From Planctomycetia bacterium (GTDB taxonomy: Bacteria; Planctomycetota; Planctomycetia; Pirellulales; UBA1268): a DNA stretch of 46,437 bases. Position numbers and translations under genes: made by a program. The first letter of the stretch is position 1, and each line of letters starts with the position of its first letter. Positions 24,787-34,200 of the stretch are shown here, piece by piece. Where the stretch lies: NCBI GenBank assembly GCA_021414115.1, contig JAIOPD010000025.1, positions 1-46,437 of the forward strand, written 5' to 3'. A model generated the notes under the pieces. That model had not been told where the DNA came from. It saw only the letters and a program-made list of their open reading frames with translations, and ran no database searches.

Positions 24787-26406
24787 GTGCCCAAGCAACT
24801 GATGTTCGACGACAACGCCCGCGCCAAACTGCTCAAGGGCGTGGAGAAGTTGGCAGGCGCCGTGGCCGTGACCATGGGTCCGGCTGGCCGCAACGTGATC
24901 ATCGACAAGTCGTACGGCGGTCCGACGGTGACCAAGGACGGCGTCACCGTGAGCAAGGAAGTGGATCTCGAAGACGCGTTCGAGAACATGGGAGCGAAGC
25001 TCGTCAACGAGGTGGCCTCGAAGACGTCCGACCTTGCCGGCGACGGCACCACGACGGCGACCGTGCTTGCGCGGGCGATCTTCCGTGAGGGCACGCGGAA
25101 CGTGGCCGCCGGTTCGAATCCGACGGCCGTCCGCCGGGGCATCGAGAAGGGCGTCGCGGCTGCCGTGCAGCGGCTGATGGAGATGGCTCGCAAGGTGGAG
25201 CGGCCGGAGGAGATCGCCCAGGTGGGCGCCATCAGCGCCAACAATGACCGCGGGATTGGCGATCTGCTGTCGGAGGCCCTGCAGAAGGTCGGCAAGGACG
25301 GCGTGATCACCGTCGAAGAAGGCAAGACGATGGAGACGACCGTGCGGTTCGTCGACGGCATGCAGTTCGACAAGGGCTTCGTGTCGCCCTACTTCATCAA
25401 CAAGCCGGCGGAGATGGAGTGTCAGCTCGACGACGCACTCATCCTGATTCACGAGAAGAAGATCTCGAACCTTCGCGATCTGCTGCCGCTGCTCGAGAAG
25501 GTTGCCCAGTCGGGCAAGCCGCTTCTGATCATCGCCGAAGACGTGGACGGCGACGCGCTGACGGCGCTCGTGGTCAACAAGCTCCGGGGCGTGCTCAACA
25601 TCTGCGCCTCGAAGGCTCCGGGATTCGGTGACCGCCGCAAGGCGATGCTCGGCGACATCGCCACGCTCACGGGCGGCACGCTGATCAGCGAAGACCTCGG
25701 GCTGAAGCTCGAGAGCCTCGACCTCTCCCACCTCGGGAAGGCCAAGAGCGTCACCATCGACAAGAACGAGACCACGATCGTGCAGGGCGCCGGCAAGCAG
25801 TCGGACGTGCAGGCCCGTGTGCACCAGATCCGCACGCAGATCGAGAACACCGAGAGCGAGTATGACCGCGAGAAACTGCAGGAGCGGCTGGCGAAGCTGA
25901 CCGGCGGCGTCGCGATCGTGTCCGTCGGTGCCGGCACTGAGGCGGAGATGAAGCAGAAGAAGGCCCGCGTCGAGGATGCCCTCCACGCGACCCGTGCCGC
26001 CGTCGAAGAGGGGATCGTCCCCGGTGGCGGCGTGGCTCTGCTCCGCTGCCGTGAGGCGGTCGAGAAGGCTCGCTCGCAGGCCAAGGGCGACGAGAAGATC
26101 GGCGTCGACATCATCCTCCATGCCCTCGAGGCCCCGATCCGGCAGATCGCCGAAAACGGCGGCATCGATGGTGCGGTGGTGGCCGACGAAGTGGCCCAGA
26201 AGGACATCAACATCGGCTACGACGCCAACAAGGGCGAGTATGTCGACATGCTCAAGGCCGGAATCATCGACCCGGTGAAGGTGGTTCGCGTGGCGCTGAC
26301 GAACGCGGCGAGCATCTCGGGCCTCCTGCTGACGACCGAGGCGCTCGTCACCAACCTCGAAAAGGACGAAGCGAAGAAGCGGAAGATCGAGGGCAGCGTG
26401 CGGTAG
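24787..26406 (+). CDS. groEL: Chaperonin GroEL, copy 2 (no GGM tail)
   Basis: 539-residue second chaperonin. It keeps the full ATPase set ([69 protein letters not shown]), and residues around the catalytic Asp are closer to the canonical E. coli sequence than in copy 1. It lacks the Gly-Met tail and ends in charged [18 protein letters not shown] start with AGGAG about seven bases upstream. The divergence of both apical domains and tails suggests different client sets; that is inference. DnaJ follows 70 bp downstream. Confidence 0.95.
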   Translation: MPKQLMFDDNARAKLLKGVEKLAGAVAVTMGPAGRNVIIDKSYGGPTVTKDGVTVSKEVDLEDAFENMGAKLVNEVASKTSDLAGDGTTTATVLARAIFREGTRNVAAGSNPTAVRRGIEKGVAAAVQRLMEMARKVERPEEIAQVGAISANNDRGIGDLLSEALQKVGKDGVITVEEGKTMETTVRFVDGMQFDKGFVSPYFINKPAEMECQLDDALILIHEKKISNLRDLLPLLEKVAQSGKPLLIIAEDVDGDALTALVVNKLRGVLNICASKAPGFGDRRKAMLGDIATLTGGTLISEDLGLKLESLDLSHLGKAKSVTIDKNETTIVQGAGKQSDVQARVHQIRTQIENTESEYDREKLQERLAKLTGGVAIVSVGAGTEAEMKQKKARVEDALHATRAAVEEGIVPGGGVALLRCREAVEKARSQAKGDEKIGVDIILHALEAPIRQIAENGGIDGAVVADEVAQKDINIGYDANKGEYVDMLKAGIIDPVKVVRVALTNAASISGLLLTTEALVTNLEKDEAKKRKIEGSVR

Positions 26407-26476
26407 GGACGGACTGAGCCCTCGCCTCCTCCTTCAGGGAGAGGCCGGAGTCGGATGAGAGGCCGGTGACGAGGGC

Positions 26477-27643
26477 GTGCAGGTGGGCGATCAGCGGGAT
26501 TATTACGAAGTGCTCGGTGTTGAGCGACGGTCCACGTCGGCTCAGATCACCGACGCCTATCGCAAACTCGCGATCAAGTTCCATCCGGACAAGAATCCGG
26601 GCAACGAGGAGGCCGCGGCCCGTTTCAAGGAGGCCGCGCGGGCCTTCGAGGTGCTTTCCGACGCTGACCTCCGGTCGCGATACGACCGCTACGGCCATGC
26701 GGGCCTGCAGGGAGGCCGTCAGCACGATTTCAACGACATGTCGGACATCTTCGAGGCCTTCGGAGACATGTTCGGCGGCGGGATCTTCGGCGAGGCCTTC
26801 GCCGGCGGTCGCGGTCGGGGCAGTCGGGCCCGCAAGGGCCGTGACGTCTTCTGCCAGGTGTCGCTCTCCCTCGTCGAGGCGGCTCGCGGCGTCACCAAAA
26901 CGGTGGAGTTCAACCGCCATGAGATGTGCGGCACCTGCGACGGCACGGGCGCTAAGAAAGGCACGAAGCCCCAGGCCTGCGACTACTGCGCCGGGAAGGG
27001 GCAGGTGATCCAGTCGGCCGGTGTGTTCCGCCTGCAGACGACCTGCCCTGCATGCCGGGGAGCCGGCAGCGTGATCCGCGACAAGTGCCCCGATTGCGGC
27101 GGCGCCGGCGTGGCCGAAGAGCACGTCGAGCGGCGGGTAACGATTCCGGCCGGCGTGGACAGCGACGTGCGGGTGCGGCTGGCCGGCGAGGGCGAACCCG
27201 GCGGCGGAGGCGGTCCTCCCGGCGACTGCTACTGCGTGATCGAGATCGAGGACCATCCCTTCCTCACCCGCAACGGTCGCGATCTCCATTGCGAGGTGCC
27301 GGTCAGCTTCACGCAGGCCGCGCTCGGCGCGACCGTGGACGTGCCCACGCTCGACGGGGCCAAGCCGCTGCAGATCGCCCGTGGCACGCAGAGCGGCGAT
27401 GTCGTCCGCGTGCGGGGCCTGGGCATGCCTGAGGTACGGGGCCGCGGGATCGGCGACCTGCACGTGCACGTCCACGTCGAGGTGCCGAAAACGCTCTCGC
27501 CGCGGGCGGAGGAACTCCTCCGCGAGCTCGCCAAGGAAGAAAACGCCGCCGTGAGCGTGAAGCGGTCGTCGTTCTTCAGCCGGCTTGCCGAATACTTCCA
27601 GGGCAAGGAAACTCAAGGGGAACACGAGGAGCAGGCACGATGA
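26477..27643 (+). CDS. dnaJ: Chaperone protein DnaJ
   Basis: Hsp40 co-chaperone that delivers clients to DnaK and stimulates its ATPase. 388 residues: J domain (about 7-72) with the HPD triad in FHPDKNPGNEEAA, a Gly/Phe-rich linker with FGGGIFGEAF, then the zinc domain with four repeats, CGTCDGTG, CDYCAGKG, CPACRGAG and CPDCGGAG, and the two C-terminal substrate domains. GTG at 26477 is the likely start (a GTG at 26483 is an alternative). The stop overlaps the grpE start as ATGA, implying coupled translation. dnaK itself is not in the window. Confidence 0.95.
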   Translation: MQVGDQRDYYEVLGVERRSTSAQITDAYRKLAIKFHPDKNPGNEEAAARFKEAARAFEVLSDADLRSRYDRYGHAGLQGGRQHDFNDMSDIFEAFGDMFGGGIFGEAFAGGRGRGSRARKGRDVFCQVSLSLVEAARGVTKTVEFNRHEMCGTCDGTGAKKGTKPQACDYCAGKGQVIQSAGVFRLQTTCPACRGAGSVIRDKCPDCGGAGVAEEHVERRVTIPAGVDSDVRVRLAGEGEPGGGGGPPGDCYCVIEIEDHPFLTRNGRDLHCEVPVSFTQAALGATVDVPTLDGAKPLQIARGTQSGDVVRVRGLGMPEVRGRGIGDLHVHVHVEVPKTLSPRAEELLRELAKEENAAVSVKRSSFFSRLAEYFQGKETQGEHEEQAR

Positions 27644-28158
27644 TGGGTAGCGATCACCACGAACACGACGACCGGCCTGCCGATGCGGAGCATGGTGCCG
27701 AGGTCACGAGCGCGGCTGCCGAGGAGTCGCAGGTCGGCGAGTTGCAGGAGCGGCTCCTCCGCGTGCAGGCGGAGTTGGAAAACTTCCGCAAGCGGTCGCG
27801 GCGGGAATACGAGGATGCCCAGCGGTATCGCGAGATCGACGTGCTCCGCGACCTGCTGCCGGTGCTCGACAACGTGCTGCGGGCGATCGAGGCCGCGGAA
27901 AAGACGGTTGACGTCGAGAGCCTGCGGTCCGGCTTCCGGATGGCAGCCCAGCAGATCGAGAAGCTGCTCGCCGGCCACGGCTGTCAGACGATCGAGACCG
28001 ACGGCTCGGCCTTCGACCCGGCCGTGCATGACGCGATCCTGCAGCAGGAGGTGCCCGGCGTCGCCGCCGGGACGATCGTGGGCACCGCGAGCCGGGGCTA
28101 CAAACTCCACGACCGGGTGGTCCGTCCGGCCCAGGTGATCGTGGCCAAGGGAGGGTGA
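27640..28158 (+). CDS. grpE: Nucleotide exchange factor GrpE
   Basis: 172 residues. An acidic, disordered N-terminus rich in His/Asp/Glu, then the long dimerising coiled coil (LQERLLRVQAELENFRKRSR, about 38-60), a four-helix region with LRDLLPVLDNVLRAIE, and the beta domain with DGSAFDPAVHDAILQQEVPG and VVRPAQVIVAKGG. Releases ADP from DnaK. It overlaps dnaJ by four bases (ATGA) and is followed after three bases by the fmdB-like gene. The order dnaJ-grpE behind the groE block makes this a single chaperone transcription unit or a pair of adjacent ones. Confidence 0.95.
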   Translation: MMGSDHHEHDDRPADAEHGAEVTSAAAEESQVGELQERLLRVQAELENFRKRSRREYEDAQRYREIDVLRDLLPVLDNVLRAIEAAEKTVDVESLRSGFRMAAQQIEKLLAGHGCQTIETDGSAFDPAVHDAILQQEVPGVAAGTIVGTASRGYKLHDRVVRPAQVIVAKGG

Positions 28159-28161
28159 GCG

Positions 28162-28452
28162 ATGCCGACCTACGACTACGTCTGCGACGGCTGCGGGCAT
28201 GCCTACGAGCTGTTTCAGTCGATGACCGACGCCGTGAAGAAGACCTGCCCGAAGTGCGGCAAGAAGAAGCTGCGGCGGCTGATCGGCGCCGGCGGCGCGA
28301 TCGTGTTCAAGGGATCCGGCTTCTACAAGACCGATTACCGCAGCGAGTCCTACAAGAAGGGCGCCGCGGCCGACTCGGGGGGCGACGGCGGGAAGAAGTC
28401 GGGCTCGACCGGAGACTCAGGGCCCAAAAAATCGGGCTCGGGGGAGGGCTGA
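28162..28452 (+). CDS. FmdB-family zinc ribbon protein
   Basis: 96 residues. The N-terminal half is the FmdB/CxxC_CxxC regulatory zinc ribbon: MPTYDYVCDGCGHAYELFQ with CDGC, then CPKCGKKKLRRL, and FKGSGFYKTDYR after it, all family hallmarks. The C-terminal third is Ser/Gly/Lys-rich and disordered. The function is not established; such proteins are often assumed to bind nucleic acid or regulate transcription. GGAGG eight bases upstream is a good ribosome site. It is packed tightly between grpE and yacG. Confidence 0.9.
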   Translation: MPTYDYVCDGCGHAYELFQSMTDAVKKTCPKCGKKKLRRLIGAGGAIVFKGSGFYKTDYRSESYKKGAAADSGGDGGKKSGSTGDSGPKKSGSGEG

Positions 28453-28455
28453 CGC

Positions 28456-28647
28456 ATGCCCAAGTGCCCGGTCTGTGACGGCCACGTCGATCTGAAGACC
28501 ACGCCGACGGTCCCGTTTTGCAGTGACCGCTGCCGGCTGATCGACCTGGGCCGCTGGCTCGACGAGGGCTACGGCGTGCCCCAGCCGCGGAAGCCGGGGC
28601 CCGGCGAGCCCCAGGGCGATCCGGCAGACGCCGAGGACGACGGCTGA
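28456..28647 (+). CDS. yacG: DNA gyrase inhibitor YacG-like zinc protein
   Basis: 63-residue protein with the YacG zinc site CPVC...CSDRC (C-X2-C-X15-C-X3-C) and the family ending CRLIDLGRWLDEGYGVP. In E. coli YacG binds GyrB and blocks DNA binding by gyrase. Pro/Gly/Asp-rich tail. It starts three bases after the fmdB-like stop, so the two small zinc proteins are probably translated together at the end of the chaperone operon. Confidence 0.9.
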   Translation: MPKCPVCDGHVDLKTTPTVPFCSDRCRLIDLGRWLDEGYGVPQPRKPGPGEPQGDPADAEDDG

Positions 28648-28735
28648 CGGCACGTTTCGCCCGCGCGGCGTATACTCCCGCTCCCGTGCGGGCGGCAGGT
28701 GTCCGGCCGACGCGCATCCGCAAGGTACCCGCGCT

Positions 28736-29902
28736 ATGACGTCAGAGCATCGTCCGTCCGGCACGATCGTTCACGAGATTCGCTGGAGCGACGCCTTCCC
28801 ATGGTGGCTGCTCTTTCGAGCGGCCGGCGTGGCCTTTTCCCCGACGGTGATTCTGCTGGCGGCGCTGGGCGCGGTGGCCACGTGGGCCGGATGGTCGGCG
28901 TGCGACTCACTCGGACTCGCGGCCGCGGACGGCATGGTCACCTCAGGCGATGTCGGAGGTCTGGTACTGCCGGGTGCCGCTGGGGGAGCGGTGGCGACTC
29001 CGCTGGCGCCGAGCGTCGCCGCGGCGCCCTGGCTCCACGATTGGGGCCGGCGGCTGCCTCGGCCACTCGCCCAACTGGTGACGCTCGTGAGCGTTCCCTT
29101 CAGCCCGACCGCCTTGTGGAGCGAGCGGCTCGGGGCACTGGCTCGGATCGGCTGGTTCGTGCTCGTCTGGTCGATCTTCGGCACCGGCATCACTCGGCAC
29201 GTGGCGCTGAAGCTCGTGGGCGAGGAACCGCCGGGACCCATCGGGGCCACGCTCTACGGGTCCCGCAAGTGGCTCCCCTCGTTCAACTCCGTGCTGTTCG
29301 TCCTTTTCGGCATCCTGGCGCTGAGCGTTCCCGGGGCATTGCTCGGACTCGCGATGCGAACGGAGTGGGGCCTCGCCTTCGCCGGCGCGGTCTGGCCGCT
29401 CGTGCTGCTCGGCGCGGTCGTGCTGGCGATCCTCGCCGTCGGGGTCGTGGCGGGCTGGCCGCTGATGGTGGCGGCCGTGGGCGTCGAGCGGGGCGATAGT
29501 TTTCAGGCGATCTCGACCGCGTTTTCCTACCTCTACCAGCGACCGCTGCACTATGCGTTCTATGCGCTCGTGGCGCTCCTCGTGGCGGTACCGGCGCTTG
29601 CCGCGGCCGGCCTGTTCGCCGACGCCACGGGCACCCTGGCGATGTGGGCGGCGAGTTTTGGGATGGGCCACGAGCGCACGGCGGCGGTCCTCGACGGACT
29701 CGCCGGCACGGGGACGGAGGCGGCGAGTTGGGGCGTGAAGGCAATCTCCTTCTGGAGTCGCGGCCTCGCCACGCTGCTCTCGTCGTTTGGATGGGGATAT
29801 TTCTGGGCGATCGCCACCGCGGCCTACATGCTCCTCCGGCAGGACGTCGACGGTACCGAGCTCGACGAGGTCGTGATCGACGAGCCCGGCAGCGAGAGCT
29901 GA
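28736..29902 (+). CDS. Hypothetical planctomycete membrane protein
   Basis: 388 residues with about six to seven hydrophobic helices, in residues 30-60, about 135-160, 185-210, 215-245, 270-295 and 345-372. The C-terminus reads YMLLRQDVDGTELDEVVIDE; this DVDGTELDE ending recurs, as far as I can recall, in uncharacterised planctomycete membrane proteins. A conserved-looking loop has FSYLYQRPLHYAFYA. No enzymatic motif is visible. It follows yacG after 88 bp and converges with the receiver-like gene after three bases. Confidence 0.7.
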   Translation: MTSEHRPSGTIVHEIRWSDAFPWWLLFRAAGVAFSPTVILLAALGAVATWAGWSACDSLGLAAADGMVTSGDVGGLVLPGAAGGAVATPLAPSVAAAPWLHDWGRRLPRPLAQLVTLVSVPFSPTALWSERLGALARIGWFVLVWSIFGTGITRHVALKLVGEEPPGPIGATLYGSRKWLPSFNSVLFVLFGILALSVPGALLGLAMRTEWGLAFAGAVWPLVLLGAVVLAILAVGVVAGWPLMVAAVGVERGDSFQAISTAFSYLYQRPLHYAFYALVALLVAVPALAAAGLFADATGTLAMWAASFGMGHERTAAVLDGLAGTGTEAASWGVKAISFWSRGLATLLSSFGWGYFWAIATAAYMLLRQDVDGTELDEVVIDEPGSES

Positions 29903-29905
29903 GCG

Positions 29906-30262
29906 TCAGCGGCTGCACCAACGGGCGAGCAGGGCTGGCAGTCCGCCCATGATCTCGCCTCGGCTCACGGCATCGTCGGCGCCGGCTGCGACTGCCGCGT
30001 CGAGTTTGTCCTTCCAGACATGCGGCCCGTAGGCGACCACCGTCGCCGCCGGGCCGCCGAGTTGCCGCGCCCGTGCGACATGTGAGGCGATGTCGCCCGC
30101 GAGCGACTGGAGGTCGAGGAGCACGACGTCGTAGGTGGCTCCCTGCGGTGTGCCCGCGGGCGACGCCAGAATCTCAATCGTAGCGCCGGTCTCCGGGCCC
30201 ATACCGGCCATGCGGCTGGTGGCCATGAGGTCCGAGGTGATCAGCAGGATGCGGTGCGTCAT
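29906..30262 (-). CDS. Receiver-like (CheY-fold) small protein
   Basis: 118 residues beginning MTHRILLITSDLMATSR and ending LLARWCSR. The order of hydrophobic strands (ILLITSD, YDVVLLDLQS, TVVAYGP, AGADDAVSRGE) is that of a response-regulator receiver, with D in VVLLDLQ at the phospho-acceptor position. The usual Lys near the end is replaced (VSRGE), and the first acidic pair is only one Asp, so this may be a pseudo-receiver. The frame is open up to 30547, but those codons belong to the DUF6883-like pseudogene upstream. Start ATG 30262 fits the fold. Moderate confidence. Confidence 0.6.
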   Translation of the reverse strand: MTHRILLITSDLMATSRMAGMGPETGATIEILASPAGTPQGATYDVVLLDLQSLAGDIASHVARARQLGGPAATVVAYGPHVWKDKLDAAVAAGADDAVSRGEIMGGLPALLARWCSR

Positions 30263-30349
30263 GACGGGATGAGTTACTCTCGGGTGACTGAACGCCTGAT
30301 TCAAAAACGTCGCTCTCACCGGATGATGACTGGATCTCACTCGAGCCAC

Positions 30350-30645
30350 CACCAGGAGAGCGTTGTGGATTCGTTCATCGAGAGATTTGGGGGATCGGGA
30401 TTCACGACTGATTTGACCTTTCACGACGTATTTTACGCCGAACGGCGTCCGGAAGGTAACGAATTGCTCGCATGTGTCGGCAAGAGCCAAGAGATCGCTG
30501 GCCAGTTCATGCCAACGATCGCGGCGTAGCCGAGCGACTGGAACCATGCCGCCTTCGGGCTGCCGTCAGGATGCTCAAGAATGAGCAAGTAGTCGCGAAC
30601 CTTTTCGGTTGCGGCGGTCGCTTCAGTTGCGTGCGGAATTGGCAT
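30350..30645 (-). pseudogene. Frameshifted DUF6883-like gene
   Basis: Reading on the minus strand from ATG 30645 gives MPIPHATEATAATEKVRDYL and then EHPDGSPKAAWFQSLGY. The reading must then shift frame at about 30530 to continue RDRWHELASDLLALAD, a Cys-Glu-Gln link and TPFGVKYVVKGQI. Joined, the pieces resemble DUF6883 proteins (KxRDYLL..EHP.G..KA..F.SLG followed by W..L...L, then FG.KYVV.G.I), small domains often found with toxins or mobile DNA. The final part after KGQI is degenerate. The family match is from memory of the pattern and should be treated as probable. Confidence 0.5.
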
Positions 30646-31207
30646 CGGGTTTAAAACGGTGGAAAACCGGCGATCAGCGGCTCGCGACCACGCGATCATC
30701 CGCACCGCTTGGCATCATCGCGAGGCCGCTGCATCGCTTTGTTCGGGTCGCCCTCGGACTCCCATGACCTTGCACGCTCTTCGATACTCACTGTCCCGAA
30801 CCAGTATTTTTACGGAACCTTGTAGCAGTCGTTGCTCGCTGGATAACGCTCAGCGGGCATCGCGGCCGCGGTGATCCCGGATCGAATCAGACGGATCCGC
30901 GCGCGGCCTGTGGCGGCCGGCGAGTGTTCGCATAGGGTCCTCAGTCCAGGTGGGGCGAATCGCCCCACACCCCCTCGCTGTGGTGAGCCATATCGCCCCA
31001 GCCGCCGTGGCCGATCCGGAGCGATTCGCCCCACCGGCGATCTGTCCGCCCGCGCGAAGAAGGCCGCTTGGATCACGAATTTACCCTTGTTTCCCAAGTC
31101 TTATTCCAAACCCGCCCCCAGCCAACCCCTGCCGGCATGAGGTTTGCACTCCGGTTAGATGACAGCCATCTCCTCTACGGGCCACTCCCACCCGCCACAT
31201 CACCATC
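30646..31207. promoter_or_regulatory. Intergenic region with competing inverted repeats upstream of the PEP-CTERM cluster
   Basis: 562 bp with no gene. GTGGGGCGA (30950-30958) is followed after one base by its complement TCGCCCCAC (30960-30968), a 19-bp palindrome. In addition 30949-30963 pairs perfectly over 15 bp with 31021-31035, so the left arm can pair locally or distally, not both. A third CGCCCCA lies near 30994. Upstream, GGATCG/GGATCCG strings occur near 30877-30898. A promoter for the downstream cluster is expected between 31036 and 31207; TTGTTT near 31087 and TTGCAC near 31145 are weak -35 candidates. Confidence 0.5.
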
Positions 31208-34200
31208 ATGACGCACACTGTTGCTCGCTCACGCGTCGGCCTCCGCGGCCGGATTGCTGCCGTGCTTCTCATCCAGGCCCTGCTGGCCGTCGCCCCGCTG
31301 CCCGCGCCGGCGGCCGACAACTTCTGGACGGGTGGCGCCGGCAATGGCAACTTCAGCGACAACGCCAACTGGCAATCGCCGCCATCGTGGGGTTTTGGAA
31401 ACAGCCTGGTGTTCAAGGCGAACACAACCGCCCCCACCCTCACGAACGACTACGGCGGTTGGCGCGATAACAACGACATCTTTTGGGACACGACGTTCCC
31501 CGTAGCACGCACGCTCCTGGCCACGGGTGACTTCGGTATCAATTTCAAATTACGAGTGGAGAACAAAAGCTCCTCCACCCAGACCGTCACCATGCCACTG
31601 TCTGGCGGGAAGGACGGCGCCGGCGGGATCGAACTCAATCCCGTCAACGGCAGCCTGATCCTGAGCGGACCCATCTACAACGACAACAGCGTCGACTACA
31701 CCGTCTACGGAAGCGACACTGCGACCGTCACGAATCTCACGCTCAACACCGCCCTCGGTTCGAATGCCCCCACCCAGGCCAATGTCGATTTCACCGTGGC
31801 GGGCGGCCGCAACTCGGCCGTGCAGGTGAACGCCAGCCAGGTTTGGTCCGGCACAACGACCGTCAACTCGGGTGCCTTCACGACGGCCAACGGCGTCACG
31901 CTCGCCTCGACGGCGATCGTCGTTGGAGGGGGCACGGTCGCCACGACCTCGGCCAACACGCTCGCCGACACGGCCTCGCTCACGGTCAACACCGGCCGCC
32001 TCTCGATCGGCGGCAGCGACACGGTGGCCTCGCTCGCCGGCTCCGGCGGCACGATCGATATCGCCTCCGGCGCCACGCTTACGGCGGGCAACGCCAGCTC
32101 GACGTCCTACGCCGGCTCGATCACCGGCGCTGGCAATCTCGCGAAGGTCGGCAGTGGCACCTTCACGCTCTCCGCTGCGAGCAGCATGACCGGCACGACG
32201 ACGGTGAGTACCGGACAGTTTTCACTCGGCGGATCGAATCTGCTCGCCGACTCGTCGGCGGTGACGGTGGCGGGCGGTGTGCTCGCCCTCGGCGGAAACT
32301 CCGACACTGTCGGGTCCTTCGCGATCTCGGGCGGTTCGCTGACGGGATCGGGCACGGTGACGGCCGCGAACTACACGCTCGGCGGCGGCACGGTGACGGC
32401 CAATCTCGGTTCGGGCACGATGATCGTGACGGGCAATGCCTCCTTGAACGGCACGTCGAATGGCACGACCCTCAATCTCACATCCGGCACCCTCACCCTC
32501 GGCTCGGCCGGCCGGCTCGCCGCGACGACCGCCGTGGCGGTGACCGGATCGGCCGGCGGGGCCCTCACGCTCGGCGGCAGCGAGACGATCGGCTCGCTGG
32601 CCGGGGCCGCCAACGTGGCGCTCGGCTCGAGCGCCCTCACGGTCGGCGGCAACAACCAGAGCACGACCTACTCGGGCGGCCTCTCCGGCAGCGGCCTGTT
32701 CACGAAGGTCGGCAGCGGCACGCTCACGCTCTCCGGCATCAACTCCAACTCAGGCGGCACGACGGTTTCCGCCGGTCGGCTCGTGGGCACGACGTCGAGC
32801 CTGCAGGGCGCGATCACGAACAACGCGGCCGTCACGTTCGACCAGGCGACCAGCGGCACCTACTCCGGTGCGATGACTGGCTCGGGCAGCCTCACGAAGA
32901 TCGGGGACGGCGTCGTCACGCTCTCCGGCAACAACTCGACCTCCGGCGGCGTGGCGATCAACGCCGGCTCGCTCGCCCTCGGCTCGGTGAATGCCCTTGG
33001 CACGACCGGCACGATCTCGTTCGGCGGCGGCGCACTGCAATACTCGGCGAGCAACACGACCGACTACTCGGGGCGGTTCTCGACCGAGGCGAACCAGCAG
33101 TACCGAATCGACACCAACGGTCGGAGCGTGACGCTCGGCTCGAACCTGACAAGCTTCGGCGGTTCGCTCGCGAAGCTTGGAGGCGGCGCGTTGACGCTGT
33201 CCGGGAGCAACTCGTTCAGTGGCGGCATCGCGATCGACGCGGGCACCCTCGCGCTTACGTCGGCCGGCGCCCTCGGTTCGACCGGCACGATCTCCTTCGG
33301 CGGCGGCACGCTGCAGTACGTCTCGAACAACGCCACCGACTACTCGGATCGCTTCTCGACGGCTGCCGGCCAGCAGTATCGGATTGACACGGGTGAACAC
33401 TCTGTCTTTGTGGCTTCGAACCTCACGAGTGCCGGAGGCTCGCTGACGAAGTTGGGCTCCGGCTTCCTGAACCTCACCGGCACCAACACCTACTCGGGCG
33501 GAACGGTCGTCTCCGGCGGTACGTTGATCGGCACGCCCGATTCGCTGCAGGGGGCGATCACCAATAACGCTCAGGTCACCTTCGTCAACGGCGGCATCTA
33601 CGCCGGCGTGATCAGCGGCAGCGGTGCGGTGGAAGTCCAAAGCACGCTCCGTTTCACGGCCGCGAACACCTACACGGGCGAGACGATCGTGAGTAGTGGC
33701 GGCGGCCTTCGGCTCGACGGTTCGATCGCGGGCGATCTGTTGGTCGACGCCGTCAGCTCGCTGAGCGGCACGGGCACGGTCGGCGGCAACGCCGTGATCG
33801 GGGGAGTCCACTCCCCGGGCAATTCGCCCGGCATCCAGACGTTCAACGGCAACCTCACGTATCGGGGCGATGAGAACGTCCCGCAAGTCAACTGGGAGCT
33901 GATCGCCAACACAACGGGCTCGGCGGGTGTGAATTACGACCAGGTCGTCATGCCAACCGGCAACCTCGACTTTGCCAACGCGACGACGCTCGCCCTGTCG
34001 TTCGACGCCCTGGGCAGTTCCGTCCTCTGGTCGGATGCGTTTTGGAACGTGAACCGTTCGTGGACGATCTACGACCTCACGACGGGCACAACGAACAACA
34101 TCGGCAACCTTTCGGTCGGTGGCTCACTCCTTGACTCCTTGGGCAACGCACTCTCCCCGACCGGCCGTGGCTTCTTCACGACCTCCCTCGTCGGGCAAGA

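Noticed and set aside
25105-25120. GGTTCGAATCC, a tRNA T-arm-like string
   Set aside because: It encodes GSNP within groEL2 and no acceptor or anticodon arms surround it.
28307-28764. Minus-strand frames opposite the zinc-ribbon genes
   Set aside because: Arg/Ser-rich shadows; both + strand genes have clear zinc motifs.
30254-30529. Plus-strand open frame of 91 codons
   Set aside because: It lies opposite the DUF6883-like remnant and the receiver start and has no recognisable features.
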